A DNA stretch of 64,000 nucleotides from Gibbula magus (lineage: Eukaryota > Mollusca > Gastropoda > Trochida > Trochidae): assembly GCA_936450465.1 (NCBI GenBank), contig OW388298.1:11418663-11482662 (forward strand). The letters are read 5' to 3'. Below the pieces are notes generated by a model, which did not search any database, was not told where the DNA came from, and saw only the letters and a list, made by a program, of their open reading frames with translations. The translations under genes and the position numbers were made by a program. Shown piece after piece: positions 1-10,269 of the stretch. The first letter of the stretch is position 1, and each line of letters opens with the position of its first letter.

Positions 1-47
1 GTTTGTATGATGCACTTTTATGAAACATAAACATTGCACTTACACAC

Positions 48-1990
48 ATGCACACCCCTAAACATTCTGTGTTTGACTTGCAGTCTTTCACCGAATGTGT
101 GGGGTGCAAGTCCCGCATCCCCCCTGCTGACAAGCACGACAGGTGCTTAGCATGCCTGGTAGAGGATGAGCACGACGACTCTACCTGCCAGCTGTGCCTC
201 AACTTCACACCAAGGGCGAAGAAGGAGAGGGGCATTGACATGCTCTTCTACCGTAACCTCCAGAAGGCAGGGCAGGAAATTAAAGGGGCCACCCCACTCT
301 CTAAAGAGAAAAGGTGTAAGTCAAAGGGTAAGGGGAAAAAGAAGGTGCAATCCCCTCCTGTCCCCTCTTCCTCATCGGATGAGGCGGATATGGAGGTGGG
401 GTCACCTGCTGCGGGGGGTTCGCCTCCCCCTCCAGTTCTTTCTCCACAACCACAGACTAACGTTGCTGTTGCTGTTGCTAACACACCCATGACTAATACT
501 AATCTGGACGCGGCAGCTATCGCTGACATAATCCAAGGGCAGATGACGGGGATGGTGGGGTCGATGATGGAGCAGCTCCGTTAGGAGTTGACCGTCGTGG
601 CCCTGCCGGACCTTGATGCCCAAGGGTCGGCCGGCACTCGTGCAGGTAACGACCTCGGGGGCACTACTGAACCGGGCGCAGGCCCCGGCAAGGTAGTGGC
701 TCCCGACGTAGGCATCCGAGAGACTGCTCCGGCTCTGCCTCGTGCTCAAGTAATCAAAGCCCCCTCGTCGGTGCAAGGTGCCGAGGTGCCGAGCACGTCG
801 AGGGGCGCCGTTAACCCCAAGGTGCTTCGGTCGGGGAACGAGCGCCGGTGAGCAGCGCCGGGTACCGCATCCCTCTCAAACGGACAATCCGAGATCGGGC
901 TTCGGACACTGGGTCACTGCAGAGTGGCTCCGGTGCCGGGGACCCGGAGGAGGAGGAATCCGAGTATTCAGAGGAGGATGAGGAATCCGGCCGTGCTGTT
1001 TCGCTCGCCGAGCTTCTAAAGGAGACGCGTGACCGAATAGCGATCGCTATCCCGCAGACGCTTGTTCCCGTTCCGGAGCAGGTCACCGAGGAGTTCCGGC
1101 TTCCGGGGGAGGCTTTTGCTCCCAGCAAGCCTCCGGCGACCAGGCTCCGCATCATCGACAGCTTGTTGGTCGAGGCGATCAATCCTCTTCTTTCTGGTGC
1201 CCGTACGAAGGCTGATTTGCCTGAACTCAACAAGAGGCACTAGTTGGGAGAGGACGGTCTCTTCGACCTTCCGGTTGTGGACGAATGCGTCCTGACCTCC
1301 GTCACCCTGTCCGGCGCTCAGGCGCAGCCTTCTGTAGGCAAACAGGGCCGGCGACTGCCTCCATTTCTGTCGCAGGCTGCCATGTTTAAGGCCGAGTTCC
1401 GTGCCCACGAGGACACATATAGGAACGGAGCCCAACAACTGAGGGTAGCAGTGCACGGGGCCTACCTTGCTGCTATGCAGGCTAAGGACCTGGCAGAGAT
1501 GCAGGAACTGGGCACTAAGGTGACCACGTTCCAGAAGCAGTTGGCGGAGGTATCAAGTTATCTGGCTCGGGACTCAATCAGGAGTGCCTCGAGTCAGATA
1601 ATGGGCGCAGTTATGGGGGTGCGCCGGCTGTGGCTAGCGACGTCTAAGTACTCGCAGTCCACACGCCTCACCTTGCAGAACCTGCCTTTCAGGTTGGGGT
1701 CAACCCTCTTTCCTGGATCGCAGGCCGTAGTCAAGGAAGCCGCCGAGCAGAAGGTTGCCTTCGAGGACTCTAAAGTGCTCCTCGAGGAACCAGCTCCGCA
1801 AGAAAAGCGAGTGCGGTCTTCCCCCCTTGATGACCTATACCCCACGCCGGGGGGTTCCGGTCAAGCTTCTTGGAATGGCCCTATGGGCAACAAGAAGAGA
1901 TTCAAGGGGAAGGGAAAGAAAGGGCAATTCCGTGGGCATAAAGGCCAGCGGAATTTTCGGAGCCGAGGGAAGCAAAACAAGCCGACCTAG
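48..1990 (+). pseudogene. DIRS gag-like ORF, broken by two stops and a frameshift
   Basis: Residues 19-50 of the first segment have a Cys/His-rich pattern (CVGC, then DKHDRCLAC, then CQLC) like the N-terminus of gag ORFs in DIRS elements. The reading frame starts at ATG 48 and meets TAG at 582-584. It continues in the same frame to 848, then shifts into the frame 848-1990, which has a second TAG at 1241-1243. The middle is acidic (a Glu/Ser-rich stretch around 950-1010). The end is basic and Gly/Lys/Arg-rich (1890-1985), suitable for nucleic-acid binding. Both TAG codons could have come from CAG by C-to-T change. The product would coat element RNA in the cytoplasm. Its function follows from position and composition; no enzyme domain is visible. 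Confidence 0.75.
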
Positions 1991-2034
1991 GTCCTCCGAA
2001 GCCCGAGTCACCACCCAAAATTCCAGCAGCTCGA

Positions 2035-4107
2035 ATGCTGCCGGAGACGGGGGTACACTGTCTTTCCAGAGATCTTCCAGTGGGGGGCAGACTATCTCAC
2101 TTCATCTCAGAGTGGGAGAAAGTCACCTCAAATACCTGGGTCCTGTCCACACTCAGGGAGGGCCACTTACCACTTTGGAAGTACGACCCACCGACTTTCT
2201 CCGGGATACGGCACACGAAGGTGCCCGAGTTGCCCGAGAAGGCGGAAGTCCTTCGTGCCAAGGTGCAGGCTTTGCTAGACAAAGCAGCCATCGAGGTAGT
2301 ACCGAAGGGTCAGGAACAGAGCGGTTTTTACTCGACCTACTTCCTGGTACCCAAGAAGGACGGAGGGTTCAGACCGATTCTCAATCTGAAATATTTGAAT
2401 CGCAGTCTACAGGTTCCAACGTTCAAGATGGAAACCTTGAGAACGGTCATAGCGTCAGTAGAGAGGGGAGATTGGCTGTCGTCAATAGACCTCAAGGATG
2501 CTTATCTCCATGTTCCAATGCACCCCGACTTCATGGAGTTTCTTCGGTTCTCCTTCGACGGGACTTGTTACCAATTCCGGGTGTTACCCTTCGGCATTTC
2601 AACTGCTCCGAGGGTATTCACCAAGTTGATGTTGATACCGGCGCAGGCCGCCAGGTCGCAGGGCAGGTGTTGTCATCCGTACCTGGACGACTGGCTGATC
2701 AGAGCCTTGTCTCGAGAACTAAATCAGGAAGCCACCCAGCAGGTGTTAGAGATCTTGCTCAAGCTGGGTTGGATCATCAACCTGAAGAAGTCAGACATAG
2801 CCCCCAGACAGGACCTGGTCTTTCTGGGCGCAAGGTTCGATACGGCCTCCGGTTCCGTGTCCCTGGCCCCGGATCGGGTGTCCAGAGTGATCGGGGCAGT
2901 CCACTTGTTCCTTCAATCGCCAACCCACACAGCCAGGACTTGGCTTCAGTTGTTGGGGCATATGGCGGCGACAGTGGACGTGGTTTGGAGAGCTCGCTTG
3001 AGTATGAGACCGGTTCAGCAAGCGCTGGCACGAATGTGGTCACACTCGGACAGCTTCGAGAAGGTTCTAACCACACCGGTTTGGGTGCTAGAGCATCTTC
3101 GGTGGTGGGTTTCCGAGAGCAACCTTCTCAAGGGTCTACCGCTAGAGCTTCCAACGCCTTCGGTCACCATCCAGACAGACGCCTCCCTATCAGGCTGGGG
3201 GGGGGGAGTCCTGGAAGACCTGACAGCCTCGGGCCTTTGGTCACAGGAGGAGTCGAAATTGCACATCAACGTGCTAGAGTTCAGGGCAGTTCGACGTGTG
3301 TTCGAGTGCTTCAAAGAGCGGATCAGGGGGCTTGTGGTTCGTCTAGAGATGGACAACCAAACAGCCATATCCTACATTCTGAAACAGGGCGGCACAGTGT
3401 CTCCATCTCTCCTTCAGGAGTCGTGGCAGTTCCTACTGTGGTGAGACCAGTTCAGCATTCAGGTGGTCCCTGTTTATCTCCCGGGAGTGGACAACGTCCG
3501 TGCGGACGCTTTGTCTCGGCGCATCCTAACACCTCACGAGTGGATGCTCGACCGGGGGATATTCGGAACTATCTCCCTGTTGTTCGGGTCGTTCCAGGTG
3601 GATCTGTTTGCGTCAGGGATGACGAATCAGATACCTGTGTTCTGCTCAAGAATTCCAGATCCAAGGGCTCTATCCAGAGACGCCTTCGCGATCGACTGGA
3701 CGGACAGAGTACTATGGGCGTTCCCGCCGGTACCTCTGATCCCCAGGGTTCTTGCCCAGTTGACCAATCAACCAGCTCGCCTCCTGGTGCTTATCGCACC
3801 ACTTTGGATGGCTCAGAGTTGGTTCCCGTCCGTTCTCAGGTTTCTCGTACAGCCTCCTGTACTGTTACCCTCGAGACGAGACATACTATTTCAGGAAGGG
3901 GCGCCACACCCGAATCCCAGGATTCAGTGGGTGGCTTGGCCACTGTCCGGAATCGCCTCCAGGAGAGCGGTATTCCTGCACGAGTTGCAGACACAATACT
4001 GGCTTCGAGGAGGGATTCGACAAACCTTCAGTATGAAGATCGATGGGCCTGTTATGCGCGCTGGTGTGGCGATAGAGGGCTTCTCGATCCCTTTTCTACA
4101 GATCTAG
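2035..4107 (+). pseudogene. DIRS reverse transcriptase / RNase H, one in-frame TGA
   Basis: The polymerase copies element RNA into DNA. Visible motifs are the RT finger/palm segment FRPILNLKYLN, the block SIDLKDAYLHVPM, LPFGISTAPRVF, and the catalytic YLDD at 2680-2691 (residues 216-219). RNase H follows with QTDASLSGWGG (Asp 382), then VLEFRAV, EMDNQTA, and after the break VYLPGVDNVRADALSR. An in-frame TGA at 3442-3444 splits RNase H; the same frame reopens at once and runs to 4107. The segment after RNase H (DLFAS near 3600 to VAWPLSG near 3950) is where DIRS elements carry a region likened to Dam methylases. I see no clear DPPW-type motif, so that label is tentative. Its 3' end overlaps the recombinase frame. 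The start at 2035 is the first ATG; translation may instead come from gag read-through. Confidence 0.9.
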
Positions 4108-4991
4108 TCGCTGTTTTGGAGTTCCTCCAGTCCAGGTTAGATGCTGGTTTAGCCGCATCGACTGTCAGGGGATACTCTACGGCTATTTCTGCTTTCCACA
4201 TACCAGTGGACGGTGCTCTTTTGGGATCGCATCCACTGGTACAGCGTTTCTTAGCAGGCGTGGACAGGATACGTCCGGTTGTCCGGCGTATCAGCCCCAC
4301 TTGGGACCTTTCAATTGTTTTGGATTGGCTCTCAGGTCCGGGGTTCAAAGACTTGAACGCACTGTCACTGCAGCTTCTGACGTGGAAGACCGCCTTTTTG
4401 GTGGCTTTGGCGTCGGGCAGGCGGGTAGGCGACATCCATGCGATGTCTGCTGATCCCGAACTGACTGTCTTTCATAAGGACAGAGTCACTATCAGGCTGC
4501 CCGACAGCTATCGTCCCAAGGTCGACCACTCGTTCCATGTGACGGCTCCTATCGAACTGCCGACTCTTATGCAGCCGGCCTCTTCGGGGTCCACTGGAAA
4601 CCATGCACACATTTTGGATGTACGCAAGGTTCTTAAGACTTATATCAGACGTACCAGGGCTATCCGTAAGGATCAGCAACTGTTCTGTTGTTACGGAGGT
4701 AGCAAGCCTGGTTTGCCGGCGTCAAAGCAGTCAATATCCAGGTGGATAGTGTCTGCCATTGTCATGGGCTACGTTCACAAGGGCTTAGAGGCCCCAGGTC
4801 AGTTGAAAGCTCACTCGGTTAGAGCGGTTGCGACGTCTAAGGCGTTCGCTGCGGCTCTGCCCATCGAAGAGATCTGCTCCGCCGCTATCTGGAGCCGGCC
4901 GAGCACGTTCATTCGACACTACCAACTAGACAGGCACTCTAGAGAGCGCGCTCGGTTTGGTCAGTCGGTTCTCTCAGGTGGGCAGAGTTGA
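3939..4991 (+). CDS. DIRS tyrosine recombinase
   Basis: This enzyme inserts the element's circular DNA by phosphotyrosine chemistry. A SAM-like N-terminal domain (NLQYEDRWACYARWCGDRG, then STVRGYSTAISAFH) precedes a catalytic domain. Candidate catalytic residues are Arg in ASGRRVGD (codon 4419-4421), His and Arg in AHSVRAV (4812 and 4821), Trp in IWSRPST, and the nucleophile Tyr in RHYQLD (4920-4922). The frame is open without stops from 1755, but only the part from about 3939 is recognisable; the upstream part lies over gag and RT in another frame and is a shadow. It overlaps pol by about 170 bp in a different frame, as in DIRS1. No dedicated start codon can be chosen, and translation may need reinitiation or a frameshift. 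This is the only DIRS gene here with an unbroken frame. Confidence 0.88.
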   Translation, partial: ATVRNRLQESGIPARVADTILASRRDSTNLQYEDRWACYARWCGDRGLLDPFSTDLVAVLEFLQSRLDAGLAASTVRGYSTAISAFHIPVDGALLGSHPLVQRFLAGVDRIRPVVRRISPTWDLSIVLDWLSGPGFKDLNALSLQLLTWKTAFLVALASGRRVGDIHAMSADPELTVFHKDRVTIRLPDSYRPKVDHSFHVTAPIELPTLMQPASSGSTGNHAHILDVRKVLKTYIRRTRAIRKDQQLFCCYGGSKPGLPASKQSISRWIVSAIVMGYVHKGLEAPGQLKAHSVRAVATSKAFAAALPIEEICSAAIWSRPSTFIRHYQLDRHSRERARFGQSVLSGGQS

Positions 4992-5202
4992 CACTCTCTA
5001 GCTGATTGAGCTTTCGAGTCATTGTTCAGTTTGGTTCAGTTCAGTTTTCTAAGAAGACTAATAAACTAACCTTAATCGTTCATCCTAACCAGTTACACTG
5101 TTTTGGGCATTTATATCCTCCGCAGCAGGTGTCCCGGTGGCACTGCCTAGCGGGAAATACTTACTCCTATTGCTCCCCAATAGTCTTTTGTAAAAAAAAA
5201 GA

Positions 5203-5220
5203 GGGGGGGGGGGGGGGGGG
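5203..5220 (+). repeat. 18-G homopolymer run
   Basis: Eighteen consecutive G follow a run of nine A and a GA. It lies in the 3' untranslated part of the DIRS element. It could form a G-quadruplex and is prone to length error in sequencing. Confidence 0.9.
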
Positions 5221-5423
5221 TATTTGGCTCGAATAACGGTAATCAGGCTGGTTAGCCGATTGGTTAGTCCCCAAGGGATCACCCATCCTCAGCCCTCGGC
5301 GCGGGAGGTCACGTGATCTGGTAAGTGTGACACCTTTCTTGGATTGAGTAGAGCACTTTTAAGGGGTATTTAGTATACAGACAGAATCCACATCCTAAGT
5401 CTTCTTTGGGAGTCTGCCTTATG

Positions 5424-5790
5424 CTATATGTACCCCAAGGAGGATCCCTTCTGAAAAAGAATCGAACCAACCTGCAGAGGTTGCAGATTCTTTGAAGGGA
5501 TCCTCCTTGGGGTACGGCCACCCACCTCCCCTTATTCTGTCTGACATGGTTAGATTGATAAGTGGTGAGATTAGAGTTACATCCCTTGGTTTGCGCTGGG
5601 ATGGGGCTCTACACAGGGTGGTCACACGTTCGGAAAACACTTATTTTGTGTTTTTTGAACTTATTTTTACTGTTATTTTTAAAAATTAAGTTACAATCTG
5701 TCATCAAGTTAAAAATTAGGATTTTTATGCTATATGTACCCCAAGGAGGATCCCTTCAAAGAATCTGCAACCTCTGCAGGTTGGTTCGAA
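5424..5790. repeat. Complementary repeat pair downstream of DIRS
   Basis: Segment 5431-5451 (TACCCCAAGGAGGATCCCTTC) is inverted at 5496-5516, forming a hairpin. The longer arm 5459-5516 is also the reverse complement of 5738-5795, about 58 bp including GAATCTGCAACCTCTGCAGG. Thus the same unit occurs in both orientations with ~220 bp between. Such arrangements fit terminal or internal complementary regions of DIRS elements, but the left end needed for comparison is not in the window. Confidence 0.7.
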
Positions 5791-5799
5791 TTTTTATGC

Positions 5800-6147
5800 T
5801 CAAAGAAGAATTTTTAAAAATAAATACCTACCCGTAGTGGCTGCTCCTTGTGAAAAAATAACTTGATGAGATAAACAAGGGACAGATGTCCTCAAATATT
5901 TAACAATGGGAAATTGATTTAACATTTCTTGCATAACAGTGCTTAAAGAAGAATTTTTTAAAATATATTTATACGTATGTTATGTTATGATAAGTAATGT
6001 TAAGTTAAATATTAGCACTCGTGGCTGCTCCTTGTAAAAAAAAAACTTTCTCAGTAACTTAATGAAAGACATGGTGTTTCTCTACAAGAGAGTGATACCA
6101 TCAAATTATTAAACGATAAGAAACTGATTGATAATTTCTTGCTGCAG
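5800..6147. other. AT-rich gap with imperfect duplication, no gene
   Basis: A GAAGAATTTTT...GTGGCTGCTCCTTGT segment occurs at about 5805-5855 and again, diverged, at 5946-6038. The polypyrimidine tract and CTGCAG before 6148 is the acceptor of the next gene's exon. Confidence 0.6.
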
Positions 6148-8306
6148 GGAACCAGTGAAGTGAAGTTAAAGTCGGGACTCAAGAGTCTGACAGCCTGCAC
6201 ATCTCTAGACAACGATGCTCGCAGTTACGTCGTCAATAACAAAGGTATGTTGTCTAGCATCATTTCTTAAACCTTACTACCTGCTTCGTGCAGAGACCAA
6301 GTTTTCTTGAGGAAGGAGGTATGTTCTCTGCAAGTATAATGCATACATAATCTGTACAATGGTCTGACAGCCTGCAGACAACGATGCTCGCAGTTGCGTC
6401 GTCAATAACAAAGGTATGTTGTCTAGCATCATTTCTTAAACCTTACTACCTGCTTCCTGGTGCAGAGACCATGCAAGTTCTCTTGAGGAAGGAGGTATGT
6501 TTTCTGCAAGTTTCACTTATTTTCCTCTGTGAATTTATCAAAAGAATGCCTATATAATCTGTACAATGGTAAATCGATATTACATCGTCAGCAGTAGCTA
6601 GATGACAGTGCAATGGTGCTGTGTCACCTTATTGTGATTCACTTGTTCAAATTGTTTGTTACTTATGTCAGCAGCTGAAGTGTTGAATGTTGTCTTGCTC
6701 GTGATAGGTCTGGGCCCTATGAAGGACCTATTTCAACATACTGACGAGACGGTTGTGGGCAACTCACTTAAGGGTTGAATGTTGTCTCTCTCCAAAGTTC
6801 TGGATTCACTTGTCCCAAAACCTACTAAGTGTTGATTGTTGTCTCTCTCGTGACAGGTCTGGGCCCACTGAAGGACCTGCTGAAACATGCTGACGAGACG
6901 GTTGTGGGCAACTCTGCTCTGTGTCTCAGTCACTGTGTGCAAGTGGACAAGGCTGCAAAGGTTCTCACCCAGACGGACATCATCAAAGACCTCCTCGTCC
7001 TGGCCAGGGATGGCAAGAGACCCGCTGTACAGCAGAACTGTGCAATACTCATAGCCAAACTAGCACAGGGGGACACAAAGTGAGTTTTACATGAGTTGAT
7101 TGTCATTACTTATATAAGTTTATTCATTCGTCAACAATTTCATATCAATATACCCAACATTGCTGCTTTAATTTGAGGGATTGAAGCTCTCAAACAATAC
7201 TCTTCACTTTTGCCATTTTTCAACTGCTTAGATGGACATTTTCTATCGCAGAATGTAATGCATATTTCAGAGTTGTAAACTGGGGGGAAATTTAGCAGCA
7301 GTCCCAGGGTTCCTTGCACCAATACCTTACCTTGTGGAGAACATCATTCTCTCCCCACAGAGATAACTCAAATCAGTTCCTGCTGCAAGCAAAATTTCCA
7401 TGAGACAAAAATGTGTCACAGATTCTCGCCTTTCTATCCAATGAAAGCATTTCTTACATCGACCAAGTTACTTCATAGATTAAGTCTATAAAATGTATCT
7501 CTTATTAGCACATACTTTGAGTATATCTCATATAAATTATAAAAATAAACAACTTTAAAGTTTTGTCTCAAATTGAGCCATTTTTATGTTTAGTTAGCTG
7601 ACATCAAGAATAATACACTAACCGGGAATTTGTTTTACCCAATGTTTGTTTCCAGAATGGCTTTATAACTTGTCATTGGCAAATGGTTACCTTTACAACG
7701 TCATTGCTGATTGCACAACTACTTGGGGCGGGATAGCGCAGTGGTTAGCGCGTTCGGCTTCGGATCAAGAGGTCCGGGGTTCGAATCCTGCCAGGGGCAC
7801 AGCAACTTTGTCTGCAGTAGAGAACTGTTCTACACGCAGTAAGGTTTGGGTGCAATGCTACACTGAATTTCAGCGTAGTACCACCCATGGTTCGCTAGTT
7901 CCAGCCGATGCTCGCAGGTTTCACTGCAATGCATAGCCACATGACGTTAATAATAATAATAGCAGCCGCGATATAAGTTAAATAATCTTGAAAGCGGTGT
8001 TGAACCCCGTATCACCTCACCTTGACTGAAACCAATAATGATTCTCTATAATGTGCTCTATCCACAGCAATGGTTTCTCTAAAAGAAACTGACTTGAGTA
8101 CCCTCTGTGGGGTGAGAATGGAAAAACAGTTTGTTATTGTTTGATACTCTCCTGATTCATGTTCATGTTAGAAGTATTTAAACTATTGTCTTATTGCAAC
8201 AATGAACTTTTGCATAATGAAAATGATTTGTTCCAGGCACCTGGAGCGACTGCGAGAGTTACATGGGATAGAGATACTGCACAACTGCATGCAGTACATT
8301 AAGTAG
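6148..8306 (+). CDS. Armadillo-type protein, C-terminal exons (TTC12-like)
   Basis: Three coding exons join in frame: 6148-6244, 6857-7079 and 8237-8306. The acceptors are CTGCAG, GACAG and TTCCAG. The donors are GGTATGTT (phase 1) and GTGAGT (phase 2). The stop TAG is at 8304-8306, and upstream exons are left of the window or lost under the DIRS element. The product is leucine-rich alpha-helical repeat (GLGPLKDLLKHADETVVGN, then NSALCLSHCVQVDKAAKVL, then AVQQNCAILIAKLA) ending in RLRELHGIEILHNCMQYIK. From memory this resembles the C-terminal ARM region of TTC12, a cytoplasmic factor for assembling axonemal dynein arms. I cannot confirm that without a search. The DIRS element lies immediately upstream, so an insertion into an earlier intron is possible. 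Short duplicated exon pieces lie inside the first intron. Confidence 0.75.
6360..6480 (+). pseudogene. Degenerate duplicate of the preceding exon end and its intron start
   Basis: From GACAGCCTGCAGACAACGATG to the GGTATGTTGTCTAGCATC donor region this repeats 6187-6295, but about 14 nt are missing inside the exon part and one Tyr codon is altered. The acceptor is not duplicated, so it should not act as an exon. Confidence 0.8.
6700..6840 (+). pseudogene. Degenerate duplicate of the following exon start
   Basis: GGTCTGGGCCCTATGAAGGACC...GACGGTTGTGGGCAACTC copies 6857-6915, with its acceptor altered to GATAG (still AG). Homology breaks off after the first ~58 bases, and the copy lacks the rest of the exon and any donor. 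The flanking GTTGATTGTTGTCTCTCTC context is also duplicated, so this was a tandem intron/exon duplication. Confidence 0.75.
7725..7995 (+). mobile_element. tRNA-derived SINE
   Basis: The head has pol III promoter boxes: A box TAGCGCAGTGG (7734-7744) and B box GGTTCGAATCC (7778-7788). The anticodon stem is mispaired, so it is not a working tRNA. An unrelated body and a 3' end with (AAT)n and GCGATATAAGTT follow. It lies in the last intron of the armadillo-type gene. Confidence 0.75.
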
Positions 8307-8376
8307 CTGAACCAACATGTGTCTTGAAGTGGATCGAAATTGGTACACTTGATTTGCCCTAAACATGCTCATAAGA

Positions 8377-8585
8377 CCGGCTCCTTTTGCTGCACCAAAA
8401 GTTGTTCTGAACGTCCGGTACATGCACAAAGTGAAAGGAGTGACTACGAACATTGTTCTGGGTGTGTTACTGAACATGTTCTTGTGCTGTGCGGCCTGCA
8501 TCAGAACAGTGCTGGGAGCCACTCCTTTCACTTTGCACATGTTCTGGATGTTCGGAACATGCATCTGTCATCGAAAGGAGCCGGC
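8377..8585. repeat. Long inverted repeat in the 3' region of the armadillo-type gene
   Basis: The arm from CCGGCTCCTTTTGCTG (about 8377-8461) is the imperfect reverse complement of about 8500-8585, which ends CGAAAGGAGCCGG. Both arms contain GCACAAAGTGAAAGGAGTG or its complement. The loop is ~40 nt. It begins about 70 nt after the stop codon, so it could be transcribed as a hairpin in the 3' UTR. No target-site duplication was recognised. Confidence 0.75.
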
Positions 8586-8714
8586 GTTGAGCCGCATGCA
8601 CTCAAACATGACTGGCCAGCGAGCTCACTGGAATGCATCAGACAAAACACATGAGCCGACCACAGATGATCAACTGAAACAAACTCTTTCTGCTGACAAC
8701 CAGTTTTAGCCTTT

Positions 8715-9292
8715 ATAAATCTGCCAGTTAACATCCAGGAAAACAGATTACCCTGTTACGCCGTCTGATCAGCCTGTGTGCAAATCAAGTGTGCCCTATG
8801 TTGAGCGTTTGTTTCAGTATTACTCAGTGATGCTTTTTATGCCAAATGTACTGAGGCCGCCTGAGACTTGACCTGTGAATGTTTGGAAGTTTTCCAGAGT
8901 ACATTCTCTTTTAAATGGAAATATAAGGCATACTGAAAACAAATCTGAAATCACTGTAACTAGGCCAATTGTCAATATTCAGTTGCTGTTCAAATTTGAC
9001 TCATTGAGTGTTCATTTCGAAAGAAGGTAACTTCTTCAAAACTGCCAGGTTTTTTTTTATAGAATATCATTATCAATGCTGTTTTTATTTGTTTAATAAC
9101 AGAATACTAAAAGATTGTTTTGAAGGGGAATTTTATATCAAACACAATCTACCAATAGAATTTCATGTTAAATGATTAGATAATTGTCTACATTGAGAAA
9201 GTATGTTCATGCATGTCACCTTCTCTGTGCAATACCCCTACATTATCATTCAGGGCTTCTCTCTTCTGAATATTCTAAAGCTTTCTGTGTAC
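8715..9292. other. AT-rich spacer, nothing recognised
   Basis: No coding signal or ordered repeat seen. It may include the rest of the 3' UTR and downstream flank of the armadillo-type gene. Confidence 0.5.
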
Positions 9293-9300
9293 ACAATAGG

Positions 9301-9684
9301 ACATCCTCGGTTACCCATGGTTTTATATGCTCCGTTACTCTCGACTTTATCACCCATGGGAAACCTTATCAGAGAAATCTGTACTCAAATTACCCGCCCT
9401 TGGCGTGAGCCAATCAAACTGCTACGCAGCTTGGACCTGCGAGCCAATGACAATTTATATCACTTCGTATAAAAGCAAGCAAGGTCATTGTGTTAGCCAT
9501 CTGTCACCGGTTATCTCCCTTGGCCATTTCCGTCTTATTCCATTGAGCATTTTCTTTGGTTACTGACTTCGTCACGCTTGCCAAGGGCGGGTAATTTGAG
9601 AACAGATTCCCCTGATAAGGTTTCCCATGGGTGATATAGTGGAGAGTAACGGAGCATATATAAAACCATGGGTAACCGAGGATG
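9301..9684. mobile_element. MITE with ~107-bp inverted ends and 8-bp target duplication
   Basis: The left arm 9302-9408 (CATCCTCGGTTACCCATGG...) matches the reverse complement of the right arm ending at 9684. The whole is flanked by the direct repeat ACAATAGG at 9293-9300 and 9685-9692. An 8-bp duplication fits hAT- or P-type transposition. There is no transposase, so the copy is non-autonomous. A solo arm of the same family lies at 16482-16586. Confidence 0.85.
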
Positions 9685-9699
9685 ACAATAGGCCTATTA

Positions 9700-10265
9700 A
9701 CCAGATGGGGAACAGAAGATGTAGGTAACTGAGGGAAAAACACCACAGTCCTTCCAGCAAGAGATAGCAATTTATATAGAAAAAGATTACCCAGCATAAT
9801 TATTAAACCTTGAAAATAAAGCTAGTCAATGGGACAAATTTAAGTCAAATCACAAGATCTAGGAAAATATGGGCCAATGACATGTGAAATAAATTCTTCC
9901 GCAGAAAAGAAATGTGATGCAAAACATAAGCTTGAGCTTGTTTTTTCATTTCGAAGCTTTGAAAAGCATTTCATAGAAGTATCATGTTGTATTAAGTTTC
10001 TACATTCACGATTATCATTATTTTAACATTTTAAACATTTTCATTTCTCAATTTTGACATGTAAAACATTGAAAACATTTACAGGATGGTGCAACTTGAT
10101 TTCACGTCAGCTTTCTGATGTATTTATTATATATTATGGTTTGAGTTTTATATTAAATATGATTGAATTACTTTGTTTTGTTTCTTGTCTTATTATACAG
10201 TATAGTTATACCAAGGATTTGGTCTGTTCGTCTGAAGACATTGTTGGTCCAACCGATTAAATAAA
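9700..10265. other. AT-rich spacer, no gene recognised
   Basis: Only low-complexity AT-rich sequence with scattered short ORFs lacking recognisable domains. Confidence 0.5.
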
Positions 10266-10269
10266 AAAG

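Larger units (their letters stand above)
1..5800 (+). mobile_element. DIRS-like tyrosine-recombinase retrotransposon, damaged, left end outside window
   Basis: The gene order is gag-like, then reverse transcriptase plus RNase H, then a tyrosine recombinase in an overlapping frame. This order is diagnostic of the DIRS order, which integrates circular DNA by a recombinase and not by an integrase. The left terminus is not seen. The first ATG of gag lies at 48, so the left repeat is probably just outside the window. The right limit is uncertain: after the recombinase stop (4991) come an 18-G run (5203-5220) and complementary repeats at 5424-5790 that may belong to the terminal or internal complementary regions of such elements. 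Gag and pol both carry stops, so this copy is not autonomous as read. The coding part is GC-richer than the AT-rich surroundings. Confidence 0.85.

Noticed and set aside
1755..3938. Upstream two-thirds of the long frame that ends in the DIRS recombinase
   Set aside because: It lies over gag and RT in another frame and shows no recombinase or other motif; treated as a shadow.
7725..7800. A functional tRNA gene
   Set aside because: A and B boxes are good, but the anticodon stem has a mismatch and wobble pairs, and a SINE body with a tail follows.
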